DNA of 64,000 nt from Mycobacterium spongiae (GCF_018278905.1 NZ_CP046600.1:2294001-2358000); one strand, 5' to 3'; counted from the stretch's first letter, positions 1 to 12,055 are shown. Notes: generated by a model from the sequence alone, not told the origin. Numbers and translations are program-made.

Positions 1-13
1 CTTTGCTAGTCAC
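1..13 (-). CDS. acn: Aconitate hydratase, first four codons only (partial)
   Basis: Reading the complement from 13 to 1 gives GTG ACT AGC AAA and one more base, i.e. M-T-S-K. This matches the known start of mycobacterial aconitase (Rv1475c), which sits directly beside and divergent from the next gene in M. tuberculosis. A GGGAG ribosome site lies a few bases upstream on the same strand. Only 13 bases are visible, so the call rests on the start and on gene order. The enzyme is the TCA-cycle citrate/isocitrate isomerase. The 14-254 stretch is then the divergent promoter region. Confidence 0.6.
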
Positions 14-254
14 ATCAACTCCCGAGGATTAAGTTCTGCCGCCGACGGGCTGTGTCGACGGTGGGTAAAACGACCTTCACAAGGCTTCCAACCGACTTCC
101 AAACGACTCAAGCCACCTTAACAGTACGCTTGTCCTGCATTGGGCGGCAGTGGCAGGTGCGGGTTCGTGGGGTCGCTGCTGAATCGGTGCCACGCGCGTC
201 GCCCTGGGTGAGGGTCGCGTACCGTGCCTGTAGTACTGCGGCAGAGGGGACACG

Positions 255-842
255 ATGACCAGGCAAGATTCCTTCGGGTCGTTCGTTGCACTGCCGTTTC
301 CGCAGACGATGCCGGTCTTGCCGACCTACATTCCGCAAGACGTCGACATGCAAGCGGTCAAGGCCCAGATCGCCGCGGTCGGCGTCAGCGCGCCAGCTCC
401 GGACCTGCCCGGGCTGCTCGACGTGGTCGACCACGCCCGTGACGAGGGGATCGACCTCAAGATCGTTCTTCTCGATCACAACCCACCCACTGACACGCCA
501 ATGCGTGACATCGCGACCGTTGTGGGAGCCGACTATCCCGATGCCACGGTGTTGGCGCTGAGCCCCAGCTACGTCGGCAGCTACAGCACGCACTATCCCC
601 GCGTCACCCTGGAGGCGGGGGAGGACCATGCCAAGACCGGCAATCCGGTGGTATCGGCGCACAACTTTGTGCACGAGCTCGAAACTCCGGAGTTTCCCTG
701 GAGTGTATTGACGATCGTGCTCCTTATCGGCGTACTCGCGGCGGCCGTTGGCACCCGATTCATGCAGCTGCGCAGCAGGCGTTCAGCAACATCAGCTGGC
801 GCGATCGAAACTTCGGTCGTGGATCCCAACGAGGGTGTCTAG
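255..842 (+). CDS. Rv1476-like single-pass membrane protein
   Basis: A 195-residue protein with an AGAGGGGA ribosome site just before the ATG. Most of the chain is soluble. One hydrophobic helix lies near residues 150-168 (core VLTIVLLIGVLAAAVG), followed by an Arg-rich RSRR patch and a short cytoplasmic tail, so the N-terminal domain should face outward. It matches the M. tuberculosis Rv1476 family (about 186 aa) in position between acn and ripA and in overall make-up. Its biochemical role is unknown. Its place ahead of ripA-ripB suggests, without proving, a link to the cell envelope. Confidence 0.85.
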   Translation: MTRQDSFGSFVALPFPQTMPVLPTYIPQDVDMQAVKAQIAAVGVSAPAPDLPGLLDVVDHARDEGIDLKIVLLDHNPPTDTPMRDIATVVGADYPDATVLALSPSYVGSYSTHYPRVTLEAGEDHAKTGNPVVSAHNFVHELETPEFPWSVLTIVLLIGVLAAAVGTRFMQLRSRRSATSAGAIETSVVDPNEGV

Positions 843-910
843 CCAGGTGAACCACCGCTAGTCGGGCGACGTTAATCGAGCCCGTGGATCGTCTATGGCA
901 AACGCCATAG

Positions 911-926
911 GTCACTGTTCGGTCAC
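911..926 (+). promoter_or_regulatory. Possible MtrA-type direct repeat upstream of ripA
   Basis: Two GTCAC units sit in direct orientation 11 bases apart (911-915 and 922-926) within the ripA leader. Reversed copies (GTGAC) occur at 954-958 and 981-985. MtrA is known to bind GTCAC-type direct repeats and to control ripA in M. tuberculosis. The match is by eye only, and the spacing is inferred to be one helical turn. Confidence 0.4.
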
Positions 927-1086
927 AGTCAATGCACGTCCGGGGTGCAGTTCGTGACTTAGATTTCGTCGGCGTCGCTTGTGACGTACGGTGCAAATGA
1001 TGCTTGTGATGCTTGTCATGCGGCTGGCAATCTCAGTGAAAACTGTGGCCGTCCGTCAGAGTTGAGCCATAGGAGACCGAAGTCGA

Positions 1087-2505
1087 ATGAGACGGACCCG
1101 CCGCGGCTCTGCTTCGCGCCTAGCCGCAAAGTATGTGCGGCCGGCCATTCCGCCGGTCTTGAGCGTGGCGCTCCTGGTTTGTACACCGGGACTGGCGCCT
1201 GCCGATCCTGAGACGGACAACATCGCCGCCCTGATCGCAGAGGTTGCCAAGGCCAATCAGCGATTGGGTGATTTGGCAGGCGCGGTCCAAAGGGAGAAGG
1301 AAAGCGTCAACAAGGCGATGGTTGACGTCGAGAGCGCCCGCGACGCCGCCGCGGTGGCCAAGCACGATCTCGACGTCAGCCAGCAGGCGGTCAAGGACGC
1401 GAATGCGGCCATCGACGCCGCCCAGGGCCGCTTCAATACTTTTGCCGCGGCTAGGTACATGAACGGTCCGTCGAGCGGATACCTGACGGCTAGCAACCCG
1501 GACGACGTCATCGCCGCTGCGGCCGCGGCTCAGGCCCTGGTGGCCAGCTCGCACAAGGTGATGACCACTCTGCAGCGCGCGCGAACCGAGCAGGTGAACA
1601 AGGAATCGGCCGCGCGGCTCGCCAAACAAGACGCGGACAGGGCCGCTGCCGACGCGACGGCCAGCCAGGATGCGGCGGTGATGGCGCTCACGCAGACCTG
1701 GCGCAGGTTCGACGAACAGCGAGAATTGGTCACCCGGCTGACCGCTGAGCGCGACGAAGCCGAAGCCAGGCTGCATGCCGCCCGACTCGCCGCCGCCCAC
1801 CGGCCGGCACCGACGTCGGGCGACCAGTGGGACCCCGCTTCGCCCACGCCACGCGGGCGGGTTGGAGGGCGACAGTGGGACGGGTGGGACCCAACACTGC
1901 CGATGATTCCCAGCGCCAACGTTCTCGGCGATCCGATCGCGGTGGTGAACCACGTGTTGGGGATCTCGGCCACGTCGGCGCAGGTCACTGCCAGCATGGG
2001 CCGCAAGTTCCTGGAGCAGCTGGGCATCCTCAAGCCCACTGACACCGGGATCACCAACGCCGCGGCTGGCTCGACCGGCGGTCGGATTCCCCGGGTTTAC
2101 GGCCGCCAGGCCTCCGAGTACGTGATTCGCCGCGGGATGTCTCAGATGGGGGTGCCGTATTCCTGGGGTGGCGGTAATGCCGCGGGCCCGAGCAAGGGAA
2201 TCGACTCCGGGGCGGGCACGGTTGGCTTCGACTGTTCGGGCCTGGTTCTCTACTCGTTTGCCGGGGTGGGCATCAAGCTTCCGCATTACTCCGGTTCGCA
2301 GTACAACTTGGGTCGAAAGATCCCGTCCTCGTAGATGCGCCGCGGCGACGTCATCTTCTACGGCCCGGGCGGCAGCCAACACGTGACGATCTACCTCGGC
2401 AACGGCAAGATGCTCGAAGCCCCAGATGTCGGATTGAAGGTGCGCGTTGCGCCAGTGCGCACCAGCGGCATGACCCCGCACGTGGTGCGATACATCGAAT
2501 ACTAA
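1087..2505 (+). pseudogene. ripA: Peptidoglycan DL-endopeptidase RipA, interrupted by an in-frame amber codon
   Basis: RipA cuts the D-Glu/mDAP bond of peptidoglycan during septum splitting. The chain has a signal peptide (about 1-39), a long coiled coil (about 45-260) and a C-terminal NlpC/P60 domain from about 330. Codon 416 is TAG (2332-2334). The frame then runs on unbroken to TAA at 2503-2505 and ends in RYIEY, giving 472 codons counting the stop, exactly the M. tuberculosis length. Family residues fall at the expected numbers: Cys383 before the stop, His432 (GSQH) and Glu444 (MLE) after it. M. tuberculosis has Gln (CAG) at 416, so one C-to-T change explains the stop. The 415-residue product would lack two of three catalytic residues. 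An ATG immediately follows the stop, but a 56-aa restart would not restore the domain. Sequencing error or readthrough are the alternatives. Confidence 0.85.
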
Positions 2506-2514
2506 CGAGGTCCT

Positions 2515-3237
2515 ATGCGCCACAACCGATTTCTCCTAGCCAAGCTAGCCTGGATCACCGCGATGGTGGCCGGGCTGACGGTCGGCATTGCGGCTCCGGC
2601 CGATGCGGCACCGGGCCAATGGGATCCCACATTGCCCGCCATCATCAGTGCCGGCGCTCCCGGCGATCCGCTCGCCATGGCCAACGCTTCGCTGCAGGCC
2701 ACCGCCCAGGCCACCCAAACCACCCTGGACTTGGGGCGGCAGTTCCTGGGTGGGCTCGGAATCAACATCTTCGGGCCCGCTCCGAGCCCCAGTGGCGCCA
2801 GCACCGGGGCGGAGCGGATTCCGCGGGCCAACGCACGCCAGGCCGTCGAGTATGTGATCCGGCGCGCTGGGTCGCAGATGGGAGTGCCGTACTCGTGGGG
2901 TGGCGGCTCGCTGAAGGGCCCCAGCAACGGCGTTGACTCGGGAGCCGGCACGGTGGGCTTCGACTGTTCGGGCCTGATGCGGTACGCGTTCGCTGGGGTG
3001 GGCGTGCTGATCCCCCGATACTCCGGTGACCAGTACACCGCCGGACGGCACATACCCCACGACCAAGCCAGACGCGGCGACCTCATCTTTTATGGTCCTG
3101 GCGGTAGCCAGCACGTCACCATGTATTTGGGCAACGGCAAGATGCTGGAGGCGTCCAGCCTCGCGGGCAAAGTCACGATCAGCCCGGTGCGTAAGGCCGG
3201 CATGACGCCGTTCTTGACTAGGATCATCGAGTACTGA
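2515..3237 (+). CDS. ripB: Peptidoglycan endopeptidase RipB (NlpC/P60)
   Basis: A 240-residue secreted hydrolase whose ATG follows the ripA stop by nine bases, with GAGG as ribosome site, so it is probably co-transcribed. A signal peptide spans about 1-33 (cleavage near PADAA-PG). After a short linker the NlpC/P60 domain is intact: PYSWGGG, the catalytic GFDCSG cysteine, SQH histidine and the MLEAS glutamate region are all present. The domain is closely similar to the RipA catalytic region. It hydrolyses peptide stems of peptidoglycan. With ripA broken next door, RipB is the obvious candidate to carry the septal function here. Confidence 0.95.
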   Translation: MRHNRFLLAKLAWITAMVAGLTVGIAAPADAAPGQWDPTLPAIISAGAPGDPLAMANASLQATAQATQTTLDLGRQFLGGLGINIFGPAPSPSGASTGAERIPRANARQAVEYVIRRAGSQMGVPYSWGGGSLKGPSNGVDSGAGTVGFDCSGLMRYAFAGVGVLIPRYSGDQYTAGRHIPHDQARRGDLIFYGPGGSQHVTMYLGNGKMLEASSLAGKVTISPVRKAGMTPFLTRIIEY

Positions 3238-3439
3238 GCATGCCCGGCTAGGCGTCATTGGCCGGAGTGCCGCGACAGCGGACCCGTGCGGCCCGCGCGG
3301 AACGTTCGGGTTGCCGGGCGGGAACCGCGACGTCGACGGAATCCAGGAGGCCTGGAATAGTTGAACCCGGGCACGTCGCTGCCCCGCGACATTGTGTCGT
3401 GACGGCAGTCGTGTCCGATTGATCTGTGGAGGGTTTTTG

Positions 3440-4570
3440 ATGACATCAGCAGGTGGGTCGCCCGCGGGCGGCAGCGGTTACCAGGGGCCGGGTGCGCATG
3501 CCGCACCGTCGGCCCACGAAGCGCCTCCCGGTGCCGATGGACTGGCCGCCGAGGTGCACACCCTGGAACGGGCCATCTTCGAGGTCAAGCGGATCATCGT
3601 CGGCCAGGACCAGCTCGTGGAGCGGATGCTCGTCGGCCTGCTCTCCAAGGGCCACGTGCTGCTCGAAGGGGTCCCCGGTGTGGCCAAGACGCTGGCGGTG
3701 GAGACGTTCGCGCGCGTGGTGGGCGGGACGTTTGCCCGTATCCAGTTCACGCCCGACCTGGTGCCCACTGACATCATCGGCACCCGCATCTACCGGCAGG
3801 GTAGGGAGGAGTTCGACACCGAGCTCGGCCCGGTGGTGGCAAACTTCTTGCTCGCGGACGAGATCAACCGAGCCCCCGCGAAGGTTCAGTCAGCGCTGCT
3901 CGAGGTGATGCAGGAACGGCACGTCTCCATCGGCGGCAAGACATTCCCCCTGCCCAACCCCTTCCTGGTGATGGCGACGCAGAACCCGATCGAGCATGAG
4001 GGCGTCTACCCCCTGCCGGAGGCACAGCGAGACCGCTTCCTCTTCAAGATCAACGTCGGCTACCCCTCCCCGGAGGAGGAGCGCGAGATCATCTACCGGA
4101 TGGGCATCACCCCGCCCCAACCCAAACAGGTCTTGGCCACCGGCGACCTGGTACGGCTCCAGGACATCGCCGCCAACAACTTCGTTCACCATGCGCTGGT
4201 GGACTACGTCGTCCGCGTCGTCACCGCTACGCGTCACCCAGAGCAGCTTGGCATGAACGACGTCAAGACCTGGATCTCCTTCGGAGCATCACCGCGTGCA
4301 TCGCTGGGGATCATTGCTGCGGCCCGCTCGCTTGCCCTGGTGCGCGGCCGTGACTACGTCATTCCGCAGGACGTCGTCGAGGTCATCCCGGATGTGCTGC
4401 GCCACCGATTGGTGTTGACCTACGATGCGCTCGCCGACGAAATCTCGCCGGAGATCGTCATCAACCGGGTCATGCAGACGGTCGCGCTGCCACAGGTGAA
4501 TGCCGTTCCGCAGCAAGGCCATTCGGTGCCTCCGGTGATGCAGGCTGCGGGCGCGGCCAGCGGTCGGTGA
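3440..4570 (+). CDS. moxR1: MoxR1 AAA+ ATPase
   Basis: A 376-residue MoxR-family ATPase, the usual length. The start is chosen at the ATG preceded by GGAGGG; an upstream in-frame extension is not needed. Residues 1-35 are a Gly/Ala/Pro-rich tail. Walker A (EGVPGVAKT) lies at about 76-84, Walker B is LLADEINRAP, and sensor 1 is ATQNP. MoxR proteins act as chaperones that assemble or activate VWA-domain partners, and the two genes downstream encode exactly such partners (DUF58 and VWA). The three form a tight operon after ripAB. Confidence 0.95.
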   Translation: MTSAGGSPAGGSGYQGPGAHAAPSAHEAPPGADGLAAEVHTLERAIFEVKRIIVGQDQLVERMLVGLLSKGHVLLEGVPGVAKTLAVETFARVVGGTFARIQFTPDLVPTDIIGTRIYRQGREEFDTELGPVVANFLLADEINRAPAKVQSALLEVMQERHVSIGGKTFPLPNPFLVMATQNPIEHEGVYPLPEAQRDRFLFKINVGYPSPEEEREIIYRMGITPPQPKQVLATGDLVRLQDIAANNFVHHALVDYVVRVVTATRHPEQLGMNDVKTWISFGASPRASLGIIAAARSLALVRGRDYVIPQDVVEVIPDVLRHRLVLTYDALADEISPEIVINRVMQTVALPQVNAVPQQGHSVPPVMQAAGAASGR

Positions 4571-5532
4571 CCGAAACAAATTCCGCCGCGGCGCGGCCCG
4601 CGGCCATACATCCGCCGTCGATGCGGCGTGGGCAGATCGACGATCCCAAGCTGACGGCGGCGCTGCGCACCCTGGAGCTCACGGTCAAACGCAAGCTCGA
4701 CGGTGTGCTGCACGGCGATCATCTTGGCCTGATTCCTGGGCCCGGTTCCGAGCCGGGGGAGTCGCGGCTGTATCAGCCCGGTGACGACGTCCGCCGGATG
4801 GATTGGGCCGTCACCGCGCGCACCACCCATCCGCACGTTCGGCAGATGATCGCCGACCGCGAATTGGAGACCTGGCTGGTCGTTGACATGTCAGCCAGCT
4901 TGGATTTTGGCACCGCCGTGTGCGAGAAGCGCGACCTGGCCGTGGCGGCTGCGGCGGCGATCACGTTCCTCAACAGTGGTGGCGGCAACCGGCTCGGCGC
5001 GCTGATCGCCAACGGCGCGACGATGGTGCGGGTGCCGGCACGTTCCGGACGCCAGCATGAGCAGACGCTGTTGCGCACCATCGCGACCACGCCCAAAGCG
5101 CCGGTAGGTGTGCGCGGGGACCTGGCCGTCGCCATCGACGCGCTGCGTCGTCCGGAGCGCCGGCGCGGGATGGCGGTGATCATCAGCGACTTTCTGGGCC
5201 CGATCAACTGGATGCGGCCGCTGCGGGCCATCGCGGCTCGCCATGAGGTACTGGCCATCGAAGTCCTCGATCCCCGCGATGTCGAGCTTCCCGATGTCGG
5301 CGACGTCGTTTTGCAGGACGCCGAATCCGGGGTTACCCGCGAGTTCACCATCGATGCGCAGCTGCGGGACGACTTTGCCCGGGCGGCCGCGGCGCACCGC
5401 GCCGACGTGTCCCGCACGGTTCGCGGTTGCGGGGCGCCGGTCTTGACGCTTCGGACGGACCGCGACTGGATCGCCGATATCGTCCGTTTTGTCGAGTCGC
5501 GCCGGCGCGGAGCACTGGCGGGGCGCCGGTGA
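4567..5532 (+). CDS. DUF58 domain protein (Rv1480 family)
   Basis: A 321-residue cytosolic protein starting at a GTG that overlaps the moxR1 stop (GTGA), a sign of translational coupling. It carries the DUF58 signature region [15 protein letters not shown] and a VWA-like fold with [11 protein letters not shown] as a degenerate metal site. Such proteins accompany MoxR ATPases and VWA membrane proteins throughout bacteria. The precise client is unknown. The region before residue 25 is low-complexity Ala/Pro. Confidence 0.9.
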   Translation: MTETNSAAARPAAIHPPSMRRGQIDDPKLTAALRTLELTVKRKLDGVLHGDHLGLIPGPGSEPGESRLYQPGDDVRRMDWAVTARTTHPHVRQMIADRELETWLVVDMSASLDFGTAVCEKRDLAVAAAAAITFLNSGGGNRLGALIANGATMVRVPARSGRQHEQTLLRTIATTPKAPVGVRGDLAVAIDALRRPERRRGMAVIISDFLGPINWMRPLRAIAARHEVLAIEVLDPRDVELPDVGDVVLQDAESGVTREFTIDAQLRDDFARAAAAHRADVSRTVRGCGAPVLTLRTDRDWIADIVRFVESRRRGALAGRR

Positions 5533-5566
5533 TACCGACGCACACAACCACGATGACGGGTCTGTT

Positions 5567-6574
5567 ATGACGTTGCCGCTGCTCGGGCCGATGACGCTGT
5601 CGGGCTTTGAACACTCATGGTTCTTTCTCTTCCTTTTCATCGTCGCGGGGCTGGTCGCGCTGTATGTGGTGCTGCAGTTGGCGCGCCAGAAGCGGATGCT
5701 GCGGTTCGCGAACATGGAGTTGCTGGAGAGCGTGGCTCCGAAGCGGCCCTCGCAATGGCGGCACCTGCCGGCGATCCTGCTTGTGGTGGCGCTGTTGTTA
5801 TTCACCGTCGCGATGGCCGGGCCAACGCAGGACGTTCGGATTCCCCGCAATCGTGCGGTGGTGATGTTGGTGATCGACGTGTCGCAGTCGATGCGTGCCA
5901 CCGATGTCGAACCGAACCGGATGGTCGCCGCGCAGGAGGCCGCCAAGCAGTTTGCCGACGAGCTGACCCCAGGAATCAACCTCGGGTTGATCGCTTACGC
6001 GGGCACCGCGACGGTCCTGGTGTCTCCGACTACCAACCGGGAGGCGACTAAACGGGCGCTGGACAAGTTGCAGTTCGCCGACCGTACCGCTACCGGGGAG
6101 GCCATTTTCACCGCTTTGCAGGCGATTGCCACCGTTGGCGCGGTAATCGGGGGCGGCGATACGCCTCCGCCGGCACGCATCGTGTTGTTCTCCGACGGCA
6201 AGGAGACGATGCCGACCAATCCGGACAATCCCAAGGGCGCCTTCACCGCCGCGCGCACCGCCAAAGACCAAGGCGTGCCGATCTCGACGATTTCCTTCGG
6301 CACGCCGTACGGCTTCGTCGAAATCAACGATCAACGCCAGCCGGTGCCGGTCGACGACGCGACACTCAAGAAGGTCGCCCAGCTCTCCGGTGGCAACGCC
6401 TACAACGCCGCGAGTCTGCAGGAGCTCAAGGACGTCTACTCGTCGCTGCAGCAGCAGATCGGCTACGAGACGATCAAAGGTGACGCCAGCATGGGCTGGC
6501 TGCGGTTGGGTGCGTTGGTGCTGGCGCTGGCCGCGGTGGCGGCGTTGCTGATCAATCGCCGGCTGCCGACCTAG
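5567..6574 (+). CDS. VWA-domain membrane protein (Rv1481 family, BatA-like)
   Basis: A 335-residue protein of exactly the M. tuberculosis length when started at the ATG giving MTLPLLGP. Two N-terminal helices (about 14-35 and 62-80) precede a VWA domain with an intact MIDAS motif (VIDVSQS, residues near 100). A C-terminal helix (about 308-328) ends in INRRLPT. It resembles BatA proteins and is the likely substrate of MoxR1 in this operon. In the cell it should sit in the membrane with the VWA domain on one face; a role in envelope stability is inferred from the ripAB-moxR neighbourhood. Confidence 0.9.
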   Translation: MTLPLLGPMTLSGFEHSWFFLFLFIVAGLVALYVVLQLARQKRMLRFANMELLESVAPKRPSQWRHLPAILLVVALLLFTVAMAGPTQDVRIPRNRAVVMLVIDVSQSMRATDVEPNRMVAAQEAAKQFADELTPGINLGLIAYAGTATVLVSPTTNREATKRALDKLQFADRTATGEAIFTALQAIATVGAVIGGGDTPPPARIVLFSDGKETMPTNPDNPKGAFTAARTAKDQGVPISTISFGTPYGFVEINDQRQPVPVDDATLKKVAQLSGGNAYNAASLQELKDVYSSLQQQIGYETIKGDASMGWLRLGALVLALAAVAALLINRRLPT

Positions 6575-8314
<1,740 letters not shown>

Positions 8315-8320
8315 ACGGCA

Positions 8321-9370
8321 ATGGAATTTGACGCCCTCCTGCTCCTGTCCTTCGGCGGGCCGGAAGGGCCTGACCAAGTGCGGCCTTTTCTGGAAAACGT
8401 CACTCGGGGGCGCGGCGTGCCGCCGGAACGGCTCGACGCGGTTGCTGAGCACTACTTGCATTTCGGTGGCGTGTCGCCCATCAACGGGATCAACCGTGCA
8501 CTGATCACCGAGTTGCGTGCCGCAGGGGACCTGCCGGTGTACTTCGGCAACCGCAACTGGGAGCCCTACGTCGAAGACGCTGTTACGACAATGCGGGACA
8601 ATGGTGTTCGTCGCGCAGCAGTGTTCACCACGTCGGCGTGGAGCGGCTATTCCAGTTGCACCCAATATGTCGAGGATATTGCACGGTCGCGGCAAGCCGC
8701 CGGGCCGGGCGCGCCCGAGCTGGTCAAATTGCGGCCCTACTTCGACCACCCACTTTTTGTGGAGATGTTTGTCGACGCGATCGCAGCGGCCCGGCAAACG
8801 CTACCCGCCGAGCTACGCGGCGATGCCCGACTGGTCTTCACCGCACACTCCGTCCCAGTGGCCGCCGACCGCGGCTGTGGTCCGCATCTCTACAGTCGCC
8901 AAGTTGCTTACGCCGCACAGCTGGTCGCGGCCGCCGCCGGATACGCCGACCATGACCTCGCCTGGCAGTCGCGATCGGGCCCACCGGCAGTCCCGTGGCT
9001 CGAGCCTGACGTCGGCGACCATCTCACCACGCTGGCGAGCGAGGGCAACAGTGCCAGCACTCGTGCTGTGATCGTCTGTCCCATCGGATTTGTCGCCGAT
9101 CATATTGAGGTGGTCTGGGATCTCGACTATGAGCTGCGAACACAAGCTGAGGCAGCGGGGATGGCTTTCGCCCGTGCCCGCACACCCAATGCGGATCGAC
9201 GCTTCGCCCGCCTGGCCGCGGGTTTGGTCGACGAACTCCGTTGTGGCCGGCCGCCGGTCCGGGTGAGTGGACCTGACCAGGTGCGCGGCTGTCTGGCGAG
9301 CGTCAACGGGCAACCGTGCCGTCCGCCGCATTGTGTTGCGCAGGAAAGCCCACAGGGCGAGAAAGGGTAA
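8321..9370 (+). CDS. hemH: Ferrochelatase (HemH/HemZ; actinobacterial coproporphyrin type)
   Basis: A 349-residue enzyme that inserts ferrous iron into the porphyrin late in haem synthesis; in Actinobacteria the substrate is coproporphyrin III. The family core is clear: [10 protein letters not shown] at the N-terminus, a conserved metal-site region VFTAHSVP, and [17 protein letters not shown] near 250. The C-terminus carries a cysteine cluster ([15 protein letters not shown]) which, with the SGYSSC cysteine, fits the [2Fe-2S] site described for actinobacterial ferrochelatases; that assignment is tentative. It is probably expressed with fabG1-inhA, as in M. tuberculosis. Confidence 0.95.
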   Translation: MEFDALLLLSFGGPEGPDQVRPFLENVTRGRGVPPERLDAVAEHYLHFGGVSPINGINRALITELRAAGDLPVYFGNRNWEPYVEDAVTTMRDNGVRRAAVFTTSAWSGYSSCTQYVEDIARSRQAAGPGAPELVKLRPYFDHPLFVEMFVDAIAAARQTLPAELRGDARLVFTAHSVPVAADRGCGPHLYSRQVAYAAQLVAAAAGYADHDLAWQSRSGPPAVPWLEPDVGDHLTTLASEGNSASTRAVIVCPIGFVADHIEVVWDLDYELRTQAEAAGMAFARARTPNADRRFARLAAGLVDELRCGRPPVRVSGPDQVRGCLASVNGQPCRPPHCVAQESPQGEKG

Positions 9371-9427
9371 GCAAGAACCCAACCCGCGACACCTTGAGGA
9401 AGCCTTGAGCGCGCCGCCGTTCGTCGA

Positions 9428-10384
9428 TCAGTCGGCCCAGGCCGAGTGCAGGATCGCGGTCACCGCGGCCACCCGTGCGGACCGGACAACGGCGGCTAGG
9501 GGCCGCAACGCGTCGGTGGCGATCTCGGCTTCCGACGATGACTGTGTTCCGATCGGCGTCGGCGCGGCAATATGTTCGGCCGGTGAATCGGGCAGTCGGC
9601 TCAGCCCGGCACTCACCGCGATGATCGCGTCGACATGCGCGGCGTTCTCCAATACCCGTAGCGCGCGTGGCGGTGCATGGTCGGGAACTCGGTGTTGCCG
9701 TGAGGATTCCAGTAACTGCTCGACAAGGCCTCGCGGATTGGCGATATCGGCTGTGGCGGATCCGATTCCCAGGGAGCTCAACGCGTCAGCGGCCGAGCGG
9801 ACCGCGGACCGCAATGCGTACTCGGCGTCGCCCAACTCATGGTGGTCGAGCGCCGGGGCGCCGGGCAGCGAGTAAACGATCCAAGACAGCGCGCATAGTT
9901 CGGGTGGACCGGGATGATCTGGCGGGTCGCCGCAGATACCGTCGACGGCCACGTCGAGATCGGCATACGAGAACTCAGGGACCAGCCCAATGGCGCCGCC
10001 GGGATTGTCTGGGTTGGTGACGATCACTGCCTCGCCAGCTGCGAGGGCATCGTGTTCGAACTGCGTTCCGGCGGACAGCCCGCGCACGTCGCCGGGCACG
10101 GGCAGCACGACGTTGACCGCCCCGCGCAGACGCTGCGGCATGTTCGGTGCGAACGCTGTCGGGCGGCCAACGGCGGCGCGCAGCGTCTGCAACAGCGACA
10201 CGGTTCCGTTGCTGTGCACATCCGGCCACGGCAGTCCGGTGTGCCCGGCCGCGACAGCGTCATACGCGGTCACCGATTGCATTGGTGCCCAAAGCGATAG
10301 CGCGTCCAGCACGTCGTCGGGAGCCGCCTTGCCGGCGAGCCAGGCGTTGGCCCACATCGACAGCGAAACACTGGGGCACCACAT
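9428..10384 (-). CDS. Conserved hypothetical protein (Rv1486c family)
   Basis: A 318-residue protein transcribed convergently with hemH. The ATG chosen gives [16 protein letters not shown]. Longer in-frame extension is possible but overlaps the divergent gene and is Pro/Arg-rich like random high-GC sequence. The chain is Ala-rich and acidic, with no signal peptide or membrane helix. No catalytic motif is recognisable. Position and sequence match Rv1486c, annotated 288 aa in M. tuberculosis, so an internal start remains possible. The function is unknown. Confidence 0.8.
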   Translation of the reverse strand: MWCPSVSLSMWANAWLAGKAAPDDVLDALSLWAPMQSVTAYDAVAAGHTGLPWPDVHSNGTVSLLQTLRAAVGRPTAFAPNMPQRLRGAVNVVLPVPGDVRGLSAGTQFEHDALAAGEAVIVTNPDNPGGAIGLVPEFSYADLDVAVDGICGDPPDHPGPPELCALSWIVYSLPGAPALDHHELGDAEYALRSAVRSAADALSSLGIGSATADIANPRGLVEQLLESSRQHRVPDHAPPRALRVLENAAHVDAIIAVSAGLSRLPDSPAEHIAAPTPIGTQSSSEAEIATDALRPLAAVVRSARVAAVTAILHSAWAD

Positions 10385-10440
10385 GGTCTCGCAGTGTAGT
10401 TGCTCGCCGCGGGTTAGCGGATCACGCGTATCCTGTGCGC

Positions 10441-10875
10441 ATGCCCGTCGCGCTGATTTGGTTGATCGCCGCCCTGGTGTTCGCCGGTGCCGAGGCGCTG
10501 ACGGGCGACATGTTCCTACTGATGCTCGGCGGCGGTGCGCTGGCCGCGTCGGTGAGCAGTTGGTTGTTGAACTGGCCGGTATGGGCCGACGGGGCAGTTT
10601 TCCTGATCGTCTCGGTGCTGCTGCTAGCGCTGGTCCGGCCGGTGGTGCGGCGCCGGCTGAACTCGGGCAAGGCACCGGTCATGGGCATCAAAGCTCTGGA
10701 GGGGAGAAAGGCCCTGGTGCTTGACCGGGTTGCCCATGATGAAGGCCGGGTCAAGTTGGACGGCCAGGTGTGGACGGCGCGTCCGCTGAACGAGGGTGAT
10801 GTCTACCAACCGGGCCAGTCGGTGACGGTGGTGCACATCGATGGCGCGACCGCGATGGTCTTTGGGAGCGAGTAG
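10441..10875 (+). CDS. NfeD-like membrane protein (Rv1487 family)
   Basis: A 144-residue protein, identical in length to Rv1487. Two to three hydrophobic helices fill residues 1-65. A small OB-fold NfeD domain follows ([15 protein letters not shown] to [16 protein letters not shown]). NfeD proteins pair with SPFH/stomatin proteins, and the next gene is exactly that, 34 bases downstream. The pair is thought to organise membrane microdomains or act in membrane protein quality control; the mycobacterial role is not defined. Confidence 0.93.
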   Translation: MPVALIWLIAALVFAGAEALTGDMFLLMLGGGALAASVSSWLLNWPVWADGAVFLIVSVLLLALVRPVVRRRLNSGKAPVMGIKALEGRKALVLDRVAHDEGRVKLDGQVWTARPLNEGDVYQPGQSVTVVHIDGATAMVFGSE

Positions 10876-10909
10876 TCCGTCTGCAACACACTGCGAGAAA
10901 GGAATCTTG

Positions 10910-12055
10910 GTGGAAGATGCAGCTGTGGGTCTAGTGTTTCTGGGCGTTCTGGTGGTGTTCGCCATCATCGTGGTTGCCAAATCGATTGCGCTGATCCCCC
11001 AAGCGGAGGCCGCGGTCATCGAACGGCTGGGGAGGTACAGCCGCACGGTCAGCGGTCAGCTGACCTTGTTGATCCCTTTCATCGACCGCATCCGCGCACG
11101 TGTGGACCTGCGTGAACGGGTGGTGTCGTTTCCGCCGCAGCCGGTGATCACCCAGGACAACCTGACCCTGAACATCGATACCGTCGTCTACTTCCAGGTC
11201 ACCGTTCCCCAGGCAGCGGTCTACGAAATCAGCAACTACATCGTCGGGGTCGAGCAGCTGGCCACGACGACGCTGCGCAACGTCGTCGGTGGCATGACGC
11301 TGGAGCAGACACTGACCTCGCGGGATCAAATCAACGGCCAGTTGCGTGGCGTGCTCGACGAAGCGACCGGCCGCTGGGGGCTGCGCGTCGCCCGGGTCGA
11401 GCTGCGCAGCATTGACCCGCCGCCGTCAATTCAGGCCTCGATGGAAAAGCAGATGAAGGCCGACCGGGAGAAGCGGGCGATGATCCTGACCGCCGAAGGC
11501 ACCCGGGAAGCGGCCATCAAACAAGCGGAAGGACAGAAACAGTCGCAGATCCTGGCCGCCGAGGGTGCCAAGCAGGCCGCGATCTTGGCCGCCGAGGCCG
11601 ACCGGCAATCTCGGATGTTGCGCGCCCAGGGTGAGCGTGCCGCCTCCTACCTGCAGGCGCAGGGGCAGGCCAAGGCTATCGAAAAGACATTCGCCGCGAT
11701 CAAGGCTGGTAGGCCCACCCCCGAAATGCTGGCCTACCAGTACCTGCAGACGCTGCCGGAGATGGCGCGCGGTGACGCGAACAAGGTGTGGGTCGTGCCC
11801 AGCGACTTCAACGCCGCGCTGCAGGGGTTCACCAGACTTCTGGGCACACCCGGCGAGGATGGGGTATTCCGATTCGAGCCATCCCCGGTCGAGGACGTGC
11901 CCAGGCACGCCGCGGACGGCGATGATTCCGATATTGCGGAGTGGTTCTCCACCGAGAGCGATCCCGCGATCGCCCAGGCGGTGGCTCAGGCCGAGGCGAT
12001 GGCACGCAAACCCGTCGAGGGTCCGTTGGGGACGCCGCCAGGATTGACCCAGTAG
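10910..12055 (+). CDS. Stomatin/prohibitin-like SPFH protein (Rv1488 family)
   Basis: A 381-residue protein, the same length as Rv1488 when started at the GTG behind GAGAAAGGA. Residues 4-24 form an N-terminal anchor (GLVFLGVLVVFAIIVVA). The SPFH domain runs about 25-200 (AEAAVIERLGRYSRTV onward). A long Ala/Glu/Lys/Gln coiled coil follows at about 200-265 (KRAMILTAEGTREAAIKQAE region), typical of oligomerising stomatins. It partners the NfeD protein just upstream and sits on the cytoplasmic membrane. Confidence 0.95.
   Translation: MEDAAVGLVFLGVLVVFAIIVVAKSIALIPQAEAAVIERLGRYSRTVSGQLTLLIPFIDRIRARVDLRERVVSFPPQPVITQDNLTLNIDTVVYFQVTVPQAAVYEISNYIVGVEQLATTTLRNVVGGMTLEQTLTSRDQINGQLRGVLDEATGRWGLRVARVELRSIDPPPSIQASMEKQMKADREKRAMILTAEGTREAAIKQAEGQKQSQILAAEGAKQAAILAAEADRQSRMLRAQGERAASYLQAQGQAKAIEKTFAAIKAGRPTPEMLAYQYLQTLPEMARGDANKVWVVPSDFNAALQGFTRLLGTPGEDGVFRFEPSPVEDVPRHAADGDDSDIAEWFSTESDPAIAQAVAQAEAMARKPVEGPLGTPPGLTQ

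Noticed and set aside
2335..2505. Restart ORF of 56 codons after the ripA amber stop
   Set aside because: It begins at an ATG but would encode only a C-terminal scrap without the cysteine. It is kept as part of the interrupted ripA, not as a separate gene.
1087..2505. Stop-codon reassignment or selenocysteine/pyrrolysine in ripA
   Set aside because: TAG acts as an ordinary stop in the neighbouring genes, no recoding machinery is expected in mycobacteria, and the standard residue here is Gln.
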